A stretch of DNA of 38,394 nt from Fidelibacterota bacterium (GCA_014239435.1 JAAZYX010000032.1:1-38394), one strand, 5' to 3'. Shown: positions 17,193-27,700, counted from the stretch's first letter. The notes: generated by a model not told the origin, from the letters alone. Translations and numbers: made by a program.

Positions 17193-17935
17193 ATGAAAAA
17201 GAAGTAAAGAGGCTTACGTCTCTTCAGGTAAAAAAATACAGGGACGAGCATAAACAATTCCTGATTGAGGGTAAGCGAATTGTAGCAGAGGCGCTTACGG
17301 CAGGCGCGGATATTCTGAAGCTATATTCCGACTCTGAATTGGATGCAGACATGATATCGGCGGCAAATGATCGCAAGATTCCAATTGAAAATGTTGATGA
17401 GCGCTTAGCTCGAAAAATCTCAAACACCGTTTCGCCTTCAGGAGTTTTGGCATTGTGCGGTATTCCAGAAAAAGACCTTTCCTTTATTCAGAATAATGAA
17501 AATTGTATTTATCTGGAATGTATAAGCGATCCGGGGAATTTGGGAACGATTGCTCGAGCCGCCACCTGGTTTGGGGTTAATCATATTGTATTATCAGAAA
17601 CCTGCACTGATCCGTATAATCCTAAAACGGTTCGGGCTGGAATGGGCGCTCACTTCTACTGCAATTTTTATATCAACACGCCTTTATCATGGCTTAGCCA
17701 ATGTGCGAAAGAAATTCTGGCTGCCGATACCAATGGAGAAAGCATCCATACGGTTGGGCCGATTTCCAATCCATGGGTTCTGGTTTTGGGTGGAGAGGCG
17801 AGAGGAATCTCAAACGAAATCCTAGCGGAACAGTATAAAACAATTTCCATTCCCAAATTGGGGGAAGGAGAATCTCTAAACGTGGCCGCGGCAGCGGGGA
17901 TTATCTTATCATCGCTCTGCAACAGAAAAATGTAA
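17189..17935 (+). CDS. SpoU/TrmH family RNA 2'-O-methyltransferase
   Basis: A 248-residue knotted SAM-dependent methyltransferase that methylates a ribose in rRNA or tRNA. The N-terminal substrate-binding domain starts with KEVKRLTSLQVKKYRDEHKQF and FLIEGKR, as in the RlmB/TsnR-like group. The SPOUT motifs are clear: SDPGNLGTIARAATWFG, then VLGGEARGIS and finally ISIPKLGEGESLNVAAAAG. The exact nucleotide target cannot be told. Its ATG overlaps the M20 hydrolase stop. Confidence 0.93.
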   Translation: MNEKEVKRLTSLQVKKYRDEHKQFLIEGKRIVAEALTAGADILKLYSDSELDADMISAANDRKIPIENVDERLARKISNTVSPSGVLALCGIPEKDLSFIQNNENCIYLECISDPGNLGTIARAATWFGVNHIVLSETCTDPYNPKTVRAGMGAHFYCNFYINTPLSWLSQCAKEILAADTNGESIHTVGPISNPWVLVLGGEARGISNEILAEQYKTISIPKLGEGESLNVAAAAGIILSSLCNRKM

Positions 17936-18001
17936 TCATTTCTTATTTCACGGCGAATCCCTTAACTTTCACGCTTATGCTTAATTCAGAACCAGAAAAC
18001 C

Positions 18002-18805
18002 ATGAATCGGACCCTCACAGTCGGGCGCGTTTTCAGCGTCATTATACTATCCGTACTGCTTTCCATGTTTATCAGCGTGGCAATCGTGGCAGCAGGTTCT
18101 GTCTATGCAGAAGAGGCTAATCAGAAGATTTTTACTTCTCTTTCCCTGCTCATTGGGCAGGGATTTATGATTGTCCCCATTGCACTTTTTTTAGCGTTTC
18201 GAAAAGAGTCGCTCGTATATCGTTTCAGAATACGATCTATTTCAACTACCGTCGCTGTCACTGCATTTATGATATCGGCAGGATTGATTGTGTTTGTTGA
18301 TGAATTGGATCGCATTGTAAACGCCTTGCTTCCCATGCCTGAAATATTTGCAAATATGGACGCTTTGTTAAACTTGGATTCAACGGGATTTGCCATCATC
18401 AGTATTATTACTATTGCAGGTGTGGCGCCGGTGTTGGAGGAAATGATTTTTCGAGGATTTCTGCAAAAATTTCTGGAAGAAAAGTGGCAGGACCCGACGC
18501 GGGCAATTATGGTGACAAGCCTGTTTTTCACATTGGTGCACATGAACCCTTTTTGGGCTATTCAGATTTATCTGCTCGGGGTTGTGCTAGGATATCTTGC
18601 ATGGAAGACGGGATCAATATTCCCCGGGATTATACTCCACGCACTAAATAATGGGCTTGCACTCTTCTTTTTCATGGCCAAAGATTCTGTGAATCCTATT
18701 TACCTCTGGCGCGGACACGTGTCTCCGCTATTTTTGGTACCTGCGGTAATTCTGCTCTTCTTCGGGTTTAAACAATTAATCAAAACGCCGGACCCGCTGT
18801 CATGA
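18002..18805 (+). CDS. CPBP (CAAX-type) intramembrane metalloprotease
   Basis: A 267-residue membrane protein of the CPBP/Abi family, with about seven hydrophobic helices. Active-site motifs are EEMIFRG (Glu146, Glu147, Arg151), the His of FTLVHMNPF (His180) and LHALNNG (His213). Family members are glutamyl proteases related to CAAX prenyl-endopeptidase; some protect against self-made peptides. The 66-base gap upstream has no clear promoter. It overlaps mgtE by 4 bases. Confidence 0.92.
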   Translation: MNRTLTVGRVFSVIILSVLLSMFISVAIVAAGSVYAEEANQKIFTSLSLLIGQGFMIVPIALFLAFRKESLVYRFRIRSISTTVAVTAFMISAGLIVFVDELDRIVNALLPMPEIFANMDALLNLDSTGFAIISIITIAGVAPVLEEMIFRGFLQKFLEEKWQDPTRAIMVTSLFFTLVHMNPFWAIQIYLLGVVLGYLAWKTGSIFPGIILHALNNGLALFFFMAKDSVNPIYLWRGHVSPLFLVPAVILLFFGFKQLIKTPDPLS

Positions 18806-20172
18806 AAAAAGTATTATTCGAACACGAAATAAAGCTCTTAAAAAATACGTTCCGGAGATTGCTAAGGCGTCATGCCAGAACAAATCTGATCAAACTGCTT
18901 GAAAAAACACACCCGGCGGATCTTGCGCTCGTTTATAGGCAATTCAACGAAGATGAGCAGGATATTCTCTTTGGATTAATGAAACCCTCTGAACATACCG
19001 GTGAATTCCTTTCAGAGCTTGATGAGTCTATCGTTTCCCAAATTTTATCCAATGAAGGTCCTCAGAGAATAGCTGAATTATTGCAGGAAATCAGCCCGAA
19101 TGATCAAGCAGATCTGTTGGGTTTACTAGAAGAGGGTCAGGCAGAAGCCACTCTAAATTTGCTTCAAGTAGATGAAAAAGAAGAGCTCGAAGAGATTATG
19201 GCATACCCGGAGGATAGTGCCGGAAGCCTAATGGCGACGGATGTTTTTATGCTTCATATGGACATTACGGCCCGGGAAGCTATTTCCACCATTCAGAAGC
19301 AGAAATCAGCTGAAATGGTTTTTTATCTGTACGTAGCAGATGATGATAATTGTCTCGCCGGTGTTGTTTCCCTGAGGGATTTGGTCACCACGCCGGGCAG
19401 CACCACATTGAAGGATATCATGTCAAAAAATGTTCACACAGTTCGCCCGGATACAGATCAGGAAGAAGTTGCTACGATAGTTTCTCAGTACAATTATCTC
19501 GCGGTTCCCGTAGTAGATGCCGATGGTGTATTGCTTGGGATTGTAACGGTGGATGATGTTGTGGATGTTATCCGCGAAGAAGCAACCGAAGACTTTCTGC
19601 AAATGGCAGGTGCCGGTAAAGATCGGGAAATCCTGTTGAAATCTTCATGGGAAAATGCGCGTACACGTCTGCCGTGGCTCTTGGCTAGTTGGGTAGGCGG
19701 GATTCTTGCCGTTTCTATCATTGGAATATTTGAAGATGTTCTCAAATCTACAATTGCCTTGGCTGCGTTTATTCCTGTTATCATTGGAATGGGTGGAAAT
19801 ATCGGTACCCAATCTTCCACCATTATCGTTCGCGGGTTGGCAACCGGCCGAGTAGATATTGAAAATATGGCCAAGCTGTTATTTAAGGAAATCCGCGTTG
19901 GTCTCATTTTGGGTGTGCTGTATGGACTTATGCTTGGGCTCTTCGCCCTCGCACGATTTATGGACGCTTCTCCATCTTTGGGGATTGTTGTGGGATCCAG
20001 TATTTGTGTTTCAATGCTGATTGCCACTACAATTGGCGCCTGCGTCCCACTGTTACTGCATAAACTTGATATTGATCCTGCCGTTGCAACCGGACCCTTC
20101 GTCACTACGAGCATTGATATCCTCGGAGTGTCTCTCTATTTCCTGATTGCATCGTACTTTCTCGTTCTGTAA
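18802..20172 (+). CDS. mgtE: Magnesium transporter MgtE
   Basis: A 456-residue inner-membrane channel for magnesium. In order it has the N-terminal helical domain with HPADLALVYRQF (residues 1-130), two CBS domains (about 135-265; AGSLMATDVF and VVSLRDLVTTPG, then VGIVTVDDVVDV-type end), a connecting helix, and five transmembrane helices (about 285-456) with the signature GMGGNIGTQSST. All parts are present at normal length, so magnesium-gated transport is expected. It shares 4 bases with the CPBP gene before it and 1 base with the glycosyltransferase after it. Confidence 0.96.
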   Translation: MKKVLFEHEIKLLKNTFRRLLRRHARTNLIKLLEKTHPADLALVYRQFNEDEQDILFGLMKPSEHTGEFLSELDESIVSQILSNEGPQRIAELLQEISPNDQADLLGLLEEGQAEATLNLLQVDEKEELEEIMAYPEDSAGSLMATDVFMLHMDITAREAISTIQKQKSAEMVFYLYVADDDNCLAGVVSLRDLVTTPGSTTLKDIMSKNVHTVRPDTDQEEVATIVSQYNYLAVPVVDADGVLLGIVTVDDVVDVIREEATEDFLQMAGAGKDREILLKSSWENARTRLPWLLASWVGGILAVSIIGIFEDVLKSTIALAAFIPVIIGMGGNIGTQSSTIIVRGLATGRVDIENMAKLLFKEIRVGLILGVLYGLMLGLFALARFMDASPSLGIVVGSSICVSMLIATTIGACVPLLLHKLDIDPAVATGPFVTTSIDILGVSLYFLIASYFLVL

Positions 20173-21275
20173 TGCTTACCGTACATTGGGTGCTCATTAG
20201 CGGATTTGCACTTTATATTCTTTTTACTTTTTATTTTATTGTTGGGATTTTCCGGCTTAAAAAATATCCTCAAGTACAGGAACCTCTACCATTTGTATCC
20301 GTGATAGTCGCCGCAAGAAATGAAGAAAAATCACTGCCTGCTTTGTTAGACGACCTAGGTCTTCAAGATTATCCGAATGATAAAATTGAGTTTATCATTG
20401 CCGATGACAGGTCGGAGGACGATACGTGGATCATTATTCAAAAAAAGCAAAATCAGGACAGCCGATTTACAGGAGTGCAAATAGCAGAACTCAATCCTGA
20501 GATGACTCCAAAAAAATATGCATTATCTAAAGCAATACAAGAATCCCGCGGAGAAATTATTCTTACGACTGATGCGGACTGCCGAATCCATAATGGATGG
20601 GCGCGAAGTATGGTGGATGCTCTTTCGTCCGGGGCGGGGATAGTGGTAGGATTGTCCACTGTAGATTTTACCAATGAAGGATTTTTTGACCGATATCAAT
20701 TTGTTGACTTTTTAGGAATAATGTCGGCAAATGCCGGAGTATTGGGCTGGGGAATGGGTTGGTCTGGTTCCGGCCAAAACTTAGGATATAAACGAGTTCT
20801 GTTTGAAAATATTGACGGATTTAAACCTGTCGCTCACTTGGTTTCCGGTGATGATATGTATTTGGTTCAGGCTATTTCCAATATCGCCCCAGCCGTATTT
20901 AATACTGATCAAAACAGTTATTCCCATACAAAACCATCTCCAACTATTAAATCTTTTATCAGCCAGCGCGTAAGGTGGTCGTCAAATTCAAAACCTTCAT
21001 TCTCATCGCGCCCTACATTTTTTATCTTCTTATTGTCCGGATTCCTTGCAAATATCGGAATATTAGCGGGGATCTTTTCTGCGGTCGCCGTACAATGGAT
21101 TCCATTGGCATTTGGAATAAAGTTTATTTTTGAAGCAATGGTGATTTTTTCAGGAGCACGTCGATTTGGGATTCAAGTCCCGCCGATTACATTTGTTTTC
21201 TGGAACGCTTTACAGCCTCTTTATATTCCGATTATTGGCCTAATGGGTCTGATTGGAAGATTCAAGTGGAAGTAG
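20172..21275 (+). CDS. Membrane-bound family 2 glycosyltransferase
   Basis: A 367-residue GT2 enzyme with one N-terminal helix (about residues 5-27) and two or more C-terminal helices (about 280-350). The catalytic domain shows FVSVIVAARNEEKSLP, ADDRSEDDT, TDADC (the DxD), SGDDMYL and QRVRWSSN, the QxxRW motif of processive or ceramide-glucosyltransferase-like members. It would build a glycolipid or polysaccharide at the inner membrane. Its start shares a base with the mgtE stop; the following gene is 60 bases away. No partner glycan genes lie beside it. Confidence 0.9.
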   Translation: MLTVHWVLISGFALYILFTFYFIVGIFRLKKYPQVQEPLPFVSVIVAARNEEKSLPALLDDLGLQDYPNDKIEFIIADDRSEDDTWIIIQKKQNQDSRFTGVQIAELNPEMTPKKYALSKAIQESRGEIILTTDADCRIHNGWARSMVDALSSGAGIVVGLSTVDFTNEGFFDRYQFVDFLGIMSANAGVLGWGMGWSGSGQNLGYKRVLFENIDGFKPVAHLVSGDDMYLVQAISNIAPAVFNTDQNSYSHTKPSPTIKSFISQRVRWSSNSKPSFSSRPTFFIFLLSGFLANIGILAGIFSAVAVQWIPLAFGIKFIFEAMVIFSGARRFGIQVPPITFVFWNALQPLYIPIIGLMGLIGRFKWK

Positions 21276-21335
21276 GTAGCCGTCCTAACTATTCCTGAAA
21301 TGCATTAGATTCGGACAAGGCTAATTGTCAAAGAT

Positions 21336-21749
21336 ATGGAACATCAAGAAAAACAACCATCAGGCTCCAATTGGATATCTATGCTAAAAGCATATCATAG
21401 GCATTTATGGATTTGGGCAGGCATTGGACTGGTCATCATAATTTCCTTGATACTTGGAATTGATGAAAAAATTATAGTTTTCATTACCATTTTGCTCGGT
21501 GTATTCACACAGGCATTTGTTGGTTTGGGTGGGCTGATAGCAGCCGTTCCCTTTATTGGTCCCATCATCATCAAAGTTTTAACAATTCCCTTTTTCTGGT
21601 TGATTAATGCTCTCGGATATTTTGTGGGTGCCGTCGCAATAAAAAAGGGATATACTTCCGAATTCACAAAAACACGAATTCTTACACTTGCATTATTAAT
21701 CGGAATTATAATTGGCTATATGCTTGGACACATTATTCCATTAAGATGA
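21336..21749 (+). CDS. Small multi-helix membrane protein
   Basis: A 137-residue protein not recognised as a named family. It has a polar N-terminus (about 25 residues), then three or four hydrophobic helices (about 28-47, 49-70, 72-102 and 116-134), one Gly-rich (GLGGLIAAVPFIGP). No catalytic motif is seen. The ribosome site is weak. The ATGA overlap with the AroQ-like gene makes the two likely to be co-translated. Confidence 0.7.
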   Translation: MEHQEKQPSGSNWISMLKAYHRHLWIWAGIGLVIIISLILGIDEKIIVFITILLGVFTQAFVGLGGLIAAVPFIGPIIIKVLTIPFFWLINALGYFVGAVAIKKGYTSEFTKTRILTLALLIGIIIGYMLGHIIPLR

Positions 21750-22174
21750 AAGTTCTTGTTCTACAAGGTCCAAATATAAATTTGATTGGCGTTCGTTCCG
21801 CCAAAACCGGCGACCGAATCACGCTGGATAAACTGAACAGCACATTAAAAAAAGAATGCCGAGAAAAAGAGGTTGAAATAAAAATCCTGCAAACCGGAAA
21901 AGCATATAAAGCGTTGAATTTTTTACAGAGAAACAAAAATTGGGCAGATGGCATCCTGTTTGCGCCAATGGCATGGGCGCAGTACGAATATTCTCTCAAA
22001 GAAGCCTTAGATATAATCCAGATTCCTGTAGTAGAAATCACCCTACAAAAACCCTATTCATTGGTATCGGAATCTTCCATTTTTTCTGATATTTGTATTC
22101 GCAATATTGAAGAGCATCCGGATAGTGTTTTTCAATCCGCTTTGAATGTTCTGCTAGATCATTTGAGTACCTAA
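21746..22174 (+). CDS. AroQ-fold protein lacking catalytic residues
   Basis: A 142-residue protein whose length and N-terminus (VLVLQGPNINLIGVR) identify the type II 3-dehydroquinate dehydratase fold. The family's early Asn residues and flap Arg17 remain, but the catalytic Tyr near residue 24 is gone (the stretch reads KTGDRIT). The NPGAYTHTS active-site loop is replaced by APMAWAQYEYS, and the HLSN motif with the catalytic His by TLQKPYS. The Arg that normally binds substrate later is also absent. The reading frame is intact and tightly packed between overlapping genes, so this is not decay but a divergent, probably non-dehydratase protein. A true shikimate enzyme is unlikely. Confidence 0.7.
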   Translation: MKVLVLQGPNINLIGVRSAKTGDRITLDKLNSTLKKECREKEVEIKILQTGKAYKALNFLQRNKNWADGILFAPMAWAQYEYSLKEALDIIQIPVVEITLQKPYSLVSESSIFSDICIRNIEEHPDSVFQSALNVLLDHLST

Positions 22175-23238
22175 TGCGGGCTCTGCGCCTGCAAGGTTAC
22201 CCATTCTTTTTTCCGGCTCTGTTATTAATTCTGAGCTGTGCCGTCCCGCCGCCGAGTCCCGAGCACATACCACCACAAGAAGCAAAGCTTGAAATATTCA
22301 ATGATGGGCTGAGGGCAGTTCTTACTCTTCCACATGAAGCATCCATTCGTCAGGCCATATTGGATACATTATCCTCCGGCGCGCAAGCTTCTCTTCTAAA
22401 TCAATGGATTCCGCCTTCTATAGATGATTCGTTAAAATCAAACGTAGTTTCAAACGTGCTGGAAAGACTTCAACCCAGCGCTTTTCAGTACACCATATCC
22501 AATACCAAATTTTCTGATAAGTTTGCTGTGATTGAATTTGAAATTGATACATCCAGAATAATCCAAGTCATAGATCATATTGTTCAATCCTACCGCCGGC
22601 TTCAGGATGTTCCCATTGAACCCTTGTTTTCCAATAATGAAAATCCGCCAGTTATAAAAGATGTAGAGTCTCTTTCTTTGTCTCTACCATGCGAAGATTT
22701 CCCTGTTCCAAATCAAGCAAACCTACTTCCCAATGCACCTCGTAATTATAGGAACGGAATTCATCGCGGGATTGATTTTTGGGTAGACTGGGGAACTCCA
22801 GTAAAACCCGTTGCGGGAGGCACCGTAATTCGGGCTGATCACGGTTATACCGAGGTTCCGGCTGAATTCAGGACAAAACTTCTGAAAACAGCGCATAAAA
22901 CAGGTCATACGCCATCAGATATTTTTAACCATATTCTGCTTGGTCAGGCTGTTTTTATAGATCATGGGTTCACTCTTGTCCCTGGTTACAGAGCCGTTTC
23001 CATTTATGCACACTTGTCTCATGTCAATCCAAACGTAATACCCGGAGTTTATATTGACAAAGGACAAGAAATAGGATTATCCGGAAACAGCGGCATTAAA
23101 GACGCAACTGAGGGAAAGCGCACCGGTGCACATTTGCACTGGGAATTGATCCTGCAGGACGCTGACGGCGAATACTATTTAGGTCAAGGATTCCCCTATG
23201 AAACACTTTATCCTCTTCTTGTAAATATATTTCGCTAA
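22174..23238 (+). CDS. M23 family metallopeptidase lipoprotein
   Basis: A 354-residue lipoprotein: hydrophobic signal ending LILSC (Cys22), then a helical linker domain, then an M23/LytM peptidase domain at the C-terminus. Zinc ligands are HRGID (His197, Asp201) and the second His of AHLHW (His322); the catalytic His is in YAHLSH (His280). M23 enzymes cut peptidoglycan cross-links. Between two core strands (about residues 226-258) there is an extra stretch rich in Lys, Thr and His that is absent from minimal M23 domains. It shares one base with the AroQ-like gene and ends just before a strong terminator. Confidence 0.88.
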   Translation: MRALRLQGYPFFFPALLLILSCAVPPPSPEHIPPQEAKLEIFNDGLRAVLTLPHEASIRQAILDTLSSGAQASLLNQWIPPSIDDSLKSNVVSNVLERLQPSAFQYTISNTKFSDKFAVIEFEIDTSRIIQVIDHIVQSYRRLQDVPIEPLFSNNENPPVIKDVESLSLSLPCEDFPVPNQANLLPNAPRNYRNGIHRGIDFWVDWGTPVKPVAGGTVIRADHGYTEVPAEFRTKLLKTAHKTGHTPSDIFNHILLGQAVFIDHGFTLVPGYRAVSIYAHLSHVNPNVIPGVYIDKGQEIGLSGNSGIKDATEGKRTGAHLHWELILQDADGEYYLGQGFPYETLYPLLVNIFR

Positions 23239-23261
23239 TCTGCAAAAAACCTTCTTGTAAT

Positions 23262-23291
23262 AAAAAAGCCCCCGGAACCGGGGGCTTTTTT
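23262..23291. terminator. Bidirectional intrinsic terminator
   Basis: A near-perfect palindrome: six A, GCCCCCGG, AA, CCGGGGGC, six T. The GC stem with flanking A-run and T-run terminates in both directions, serving the M23 gene (plus) and the SusD gene (minus), which face each other. It is the clearest terminator in the window. Confidence 0.95.
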
Positions 23292-23312
23292 AATGTAACT
23301 GATTAAATCAGC

Positions 23313-24704
23313 TTAACTACAGGCATTCGGATCATTATCGTTCCGTGCGGGTTGATTGTCCGGAATTGGAATATTTGAATTTGCATTCCTTTCATCATCC
23401 GAATAATAGAACCTGCCGGGTACACCCGAGTTGGTGGAAAGTGCAGGATAGCAGTTACGCTTCCAGTCATTCCAAACCTCTGAATTCAAGAAAAGTGCAA
23501 TATACTTTTCTTCACTGATTTCACCCATGAGGGTTGCACCAGTAGAGGTTGAGTTGCCCAGCGTATCCGCTGACATTGACCACTTGGTTTCGGCAGCATC
23601 CCGCGCTGAATTTAAATATCCAAGCGCAGTTGCTTCGTTGCCAAGCAGATATTCAGCTTCAGCCAGAATAAGAAGATTCTCTTCATAGCTGAGGATATCA
23701 ATACTGGCATCACCACCAAAATAGGTGCTGCTCAGGTATGAATGTCCATCATAGTTCTCGCCGCGTGCGGCTCCTTTAACAGTATCACCTGTGGTAGCAT
23801 TTCCATAATACATGGTTTCGCGGGGATCGTTGTTCGCCTTCAGTAGGTTCACAAGCGTCGCCCCAGCCGTCATGTAGGAATCACGGGAGATGTAGAACTG
23901 ATACCAGCAAGTGGTTTCAGTTGCTACGCTCGTATGATACGTCTTCGCAGTACCAGAAGCGGCTGCAATTCCGTTTGCAGCAGCAGCTTTGGCAAGAGCA
24001 GCATTTGTTGTTGCGGCTCCGTCACCTTCTACCCAGTGCATATACAGACGCGCTTTCAGCGTATACGCTGCAGCAATCCATTTTGCGGCATCACCGCCGA
24101 AGATCATATCGTTCTCCGGTAGCGTTCCTGCTGTGGAGTTGCCAAGATTAGTGATGGCATCATCCAATAGAGTCTGCAATGAGGCATAGAGTGCTGCCTG
24201 ATCATCCAATGCAGGTTCTGTTGCTGTACCAGCAGCTTCTGAATAAGGTGCATCGCCCCAAAAAGCGGCGACATAGTGCATCATCAGAGCTTCCACCACC
24301 TGGGCCATTCCCTTGTAGTGGGCGCCTTGAGGTGTGGAGGCATCATCACAGAGAGCCTGGATTTTCTGAATATCCACAAGCCCGCCGCCAAGGTAAACCA
24401 TATTCCATTCAGTGCTGTGATCGCTTTCTGTAATAGAATAGGCCGCCAGAGACGAATACTGCCTGTCGGTTCCCATCATCTGTTCCATCCAAATGCAAGC
24501 ACTTCTTGCGATGTAGCTTTCATGCAAAAAGAAGGTTTTCACCTGCGTTGCAGTAAAAAGCTGATCGATGCTCACGGATGTAGCAGCATTGGGATTATCT
24601 TCAAAGCCTTCCAACTCACTTTCACAGCCTGATACAAAGATCAAAGCCGGAAAAAGAAGTACGAGACCGGTGTTTTTAATCCAATTCATTGTAATTGCTT
24701 TCAT
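23313..24704 (-). CDS. SusD/RagB-family nutrient-binding lipoprotein
   Basis: A 463-residue outer-membrane surface lipoprotein that captures ligand for the SusC channel. The signal ends with the lipobox FVSGC. The mature N-terminus NPNAATSVSIDQLFTATQ and the helical repeats (AYTLKARLYMHWVEGD and ILLAEAEYLLG) fit the SusD-like group 2 family. I chose the ATG at 24702-24704, because GGAAGG (24715-24720) lies 10 bases upstream; an earlier GTG at 24713 would sit one base from it. It follows susC by 16 bases. Ligand unknown: no glycoside hydrolase or peptidase gene lies in the same transcript. Confidence 0.92.
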   Translation of the reverse strand: MKAITMNWIKNTGLVLLFPALIFVSGCESELEGFEDNPNAATSVSIDQLFTATQVKTFFLHESYIARSACIWMEQMMGTDRQYSSLAAYSITESDHSTEWNMVYLGGGLVDIQKIQALCDDASTPQGAHYKGMAQVVEALMMHYVAAFWGDAPYSEAAGTATEPALDDQAALYASLQTLLDDAITNLGNSTAGTLPENDMIFGGDAAKWIAAAYTLKARLYMHWVEGDGAATTNAALAKAAAANGIAAASGTAKTYHTSVATETTCWYQFYISRDSYMTAGATLVNLLKANNDPRETMYYGNATTGDTVKGAARGENYDGHSYLSSTYFGGDASIDILSYEENLLILAEAEYLLGNEATALGYLNSARDAAETKWSMSADTLGNSTSTGATLMGEISEEKYIALFLNSEVWNDWKRNCYPALSTNSGVPGRFYYSDDERNANSNIPIPDNQPARNDNDPNACS

Positions 24705-24720
24705 TATTCTCACCCCTTCC

Positions 24721-27700
24721 TTATAACGTCACGCCGAGCGTGATGATTGTGGACTTGGTGTGAGGCATGTTAAAATAATCATTACCTCTCGTGCTACTTG
24801 TTCCGGAAAGGTTTGTTTCCGGATCAACACCTGAGTAATCGGTCCATGTTTTAAGATTTCTCATCGTTACACCCAACTCAACGCTGCCTAAGCCAAACTG
24901 TGTGGCAAGCGCGCCGGTGTGCGTGTACGTGAAAGAGAGCTCACGGAGCTTGATGTAACTTCCGTCTTCTATGAATTGTTCGGACGGACCGGTAAATCCA
25001 CTGTATGGACCATACCAGCGTGAAACATCATTCACAGCAACATTACCCCCACCATAGTTCTCTAAGTCACCACGGAAAGAATACGTACCATCGCTATTCC
25101 ATTTGCCCCAGCTATACGGACTATCCCAAACATCGTATCCGAGGTAATCTTTAACGGAGCCGGTTACAGAAGTATCGATTGTTGTAATCACGTCTGTTGT
25201 GCCGTGAGCGCCAAAATACGATAGCGCTCCTCTAGTTCCGTTCCAGATATCGCCGCCTTGTTTGAAATCAAACAGCGCCGATACACGGAGGGTCTTCTTT
25301 AGGTTTGCTGTCATGCGAAGGCTTCCTACCCAATCCGGGTTCGGATCGCCAACGATTCCAACTTCACCGCTTTCTGTGAGAAAACCGTTTGCATCTAGGA
25401 TATATGCGCCGGTTGTATCGTTAACTGCCCATTGTCCACCTCGCATTACACCAAAGGCTTTGCCTTCCATAGCAACTTGAAACGCGCTAGAAAAACCGCC
25501 AATGCCAATGTATTCAGCGCCGGCAATGTCAGTAACCTTATTCTCGTTGGCCGCATATTTGAAATCAACATCAAAGGAAAGATCCTTTGTGTCAAGAACG
25601 CGAACACCAAGAACGGCTTCGATACCTTTGTTTTCCATTTTAGCCGAGTTGGCAAGCTTTCCGCCGTAGCCAGTACTTGGAGCAAGCGGCTGGTTCAGGA
25701 TTGCGTCTTCGGTTTTAATGTCATAACTGGTGAGCTCAAGAGTAACCTTGTTGTTTAACAAAGCAAGGTCAATTCCCATCTCAAGTTCTGTTGCTATCTC
25801 AGGTTTAATTTCTGAGTTCGCCTGCGTACTTGAGGTTGTGAAACCGCCGTTACCGTCATAGGTATAGGTCAGTTCCGGGCCCCAGCCGTCGCTTACAGAA
25901 CCGGATGAAAATATGTCGGTCATATAATACGGGCCAGGCGTTGAACCAGCTTGTCCCCACGCAACACGAAGAATTGCATTGTCAACCATGGGTAGGCTTA
26001 CCAGTTTGGACAGGTTCAAAGAAGAACTGAAACGCGGGAAAGTTGCGAAACGGTTCGCTGAACCAAAGGTGGAAGAACCGTCTCGGTTCATACCCACTGT
26101 CACAAACAGAAATTCATTCAAGCCGAATGTGGCGTTGAAATAGGTTGATGCGGTAACAACTTCTGAGTTGTATTCGTCCGGTGAATAATCAATGGTGTTA
26201 TCAAGCTGCGTAAAGCCGACAACATTCATATTTTCACCAACGATATAGGTCCGCTCATAATCTTCCAGATTCAGGTTCTGTCCTGCAACCACATTCAATT
26301 TCAGGCCGGGAGTCAGTTGTTTTTTCATTGTCATCTGAATCACGTGGTCTGTCATGTGAGTGCGCAGTTTATGAACATCTACCATTCCGTCCGGGAATTC
26401 ACCCGTTGACGGTGGAAGTGAAATACGGCGGAAGTCCGTGTATGTATCAAATCCATACCGATACAAAACGTTGATTCCGTCTGCCACTTTATAATTGGTT
26501 TCCAGATTACCGAACAGGCGATCAACATCAGATGTGTTGGTTTGACTGTTTAGTGTAAAGTACGGGTTATCATATCCACGGCCGGACCTTAACACGGAAC
26601 CATCCTGGTCCCTATATGAACGGTGATAGCCTGAATTAGGGTCAATATATACAGAGTTATCAAAATTTGGCGGGGTTCTGTAGTTACCCAGAAGCAGTCC
26701 GCTCAAGTTTGATCCCATCTGAATGCCGCTGTTGTTTACCTTACTGTAAGCAATATTACCGGATGCAGATAGATTATCAGTAAACCAGTGCGTCGTTTTT
26801 ACACGAGCGGTACGGCGCTTGGACCAACTATTGGGACCTATGAAAAATCCCTGGTGATCAAGATCACCAAATGACAGGTAATAAGTCGTACGGCCTGTAC
26901 CACCGGAAATACTGATATTGTGTTCCGTTTTGCTTCCCGTGGTAAAGATATCAGACGTATGGTTATATGTTTTACCATTCCGCATGTATGCATAGGGCGA
27001 ATCTGCGTTGAAAGCAAGCGAATCACCTGTGTATGGGTTCACATTATGGTTGTCGGTAAGCGTTAGGTCGGACAAGAGCGGGCCCCAACTTGTGGAACCT
27101 GTTCCAGTGCTTCCATAAATACCTTGACCAAACCTTTGGTTCAACTCGGGTTGCTGTGTGACATCGTCATAACTCTTTGAGAACCTATAGCTAATACGCT
27201 GCTGCCCGGATACACCGGATTTAGTCCGAATCAGGACAACGCCGTTTTTCGCTTTGGTTCCATAGATGGATGCCGCTGCAGCACCTTTTAGAATCTCAAC
27301 GGACTGAATGTCAGCTGGGTTTATATCGAATGCGCGATTCTGGGATGTTGCACCATCACCGGCACCATAGTAACCCAGAGAGTTTCCATAGGTTGAGTTG
27401 TCAATTGGTGTGCCGTCCAAAACGATCAGCGGCTGCTGTCCACCAGAGATGGAATTCGCACCACGGATTCTGATATAAGAACCAGAGCCGGGCTCGCCTG
27501 TCGTTGTAGTAATTTCCACACCAGCGGTTTTAGCTGCGAGGCTGGAAATAAAATTAGACTCACCACTATTTACCAGTTCTTCACCTTCCACGGATTCAAC
27601 AGACACGCCAATTTCACTGCGCGCCATGGATCCACGGCCGGTTACAAGAACTTCACCCAATTGCAGGACGTCCTCACTAAGCGAAAATGTTACACTTTCG

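Noticed and set aside
19494-20114. A 206-residue minus-strand open frame opposite mgtE
   Set aside because: Shadow of the conserved mgtE coding sequence; Ser/Thr/Pro/Ile-rich translation with no domain and no initiation signal.
21746-22174. Annotation as an active aroQ
   Set aside because: Fold and length fit, but the catalytic Tyr, His and substrate loop are replaced, so the gene symbol would mislead.
23921-24632. Several plus-strand open frames opposite the SusD gene
   Set aside because: They are antisense to a clear SusD protein, have low-complexity or His/Arg-rich translations, and lack ribosome sites.
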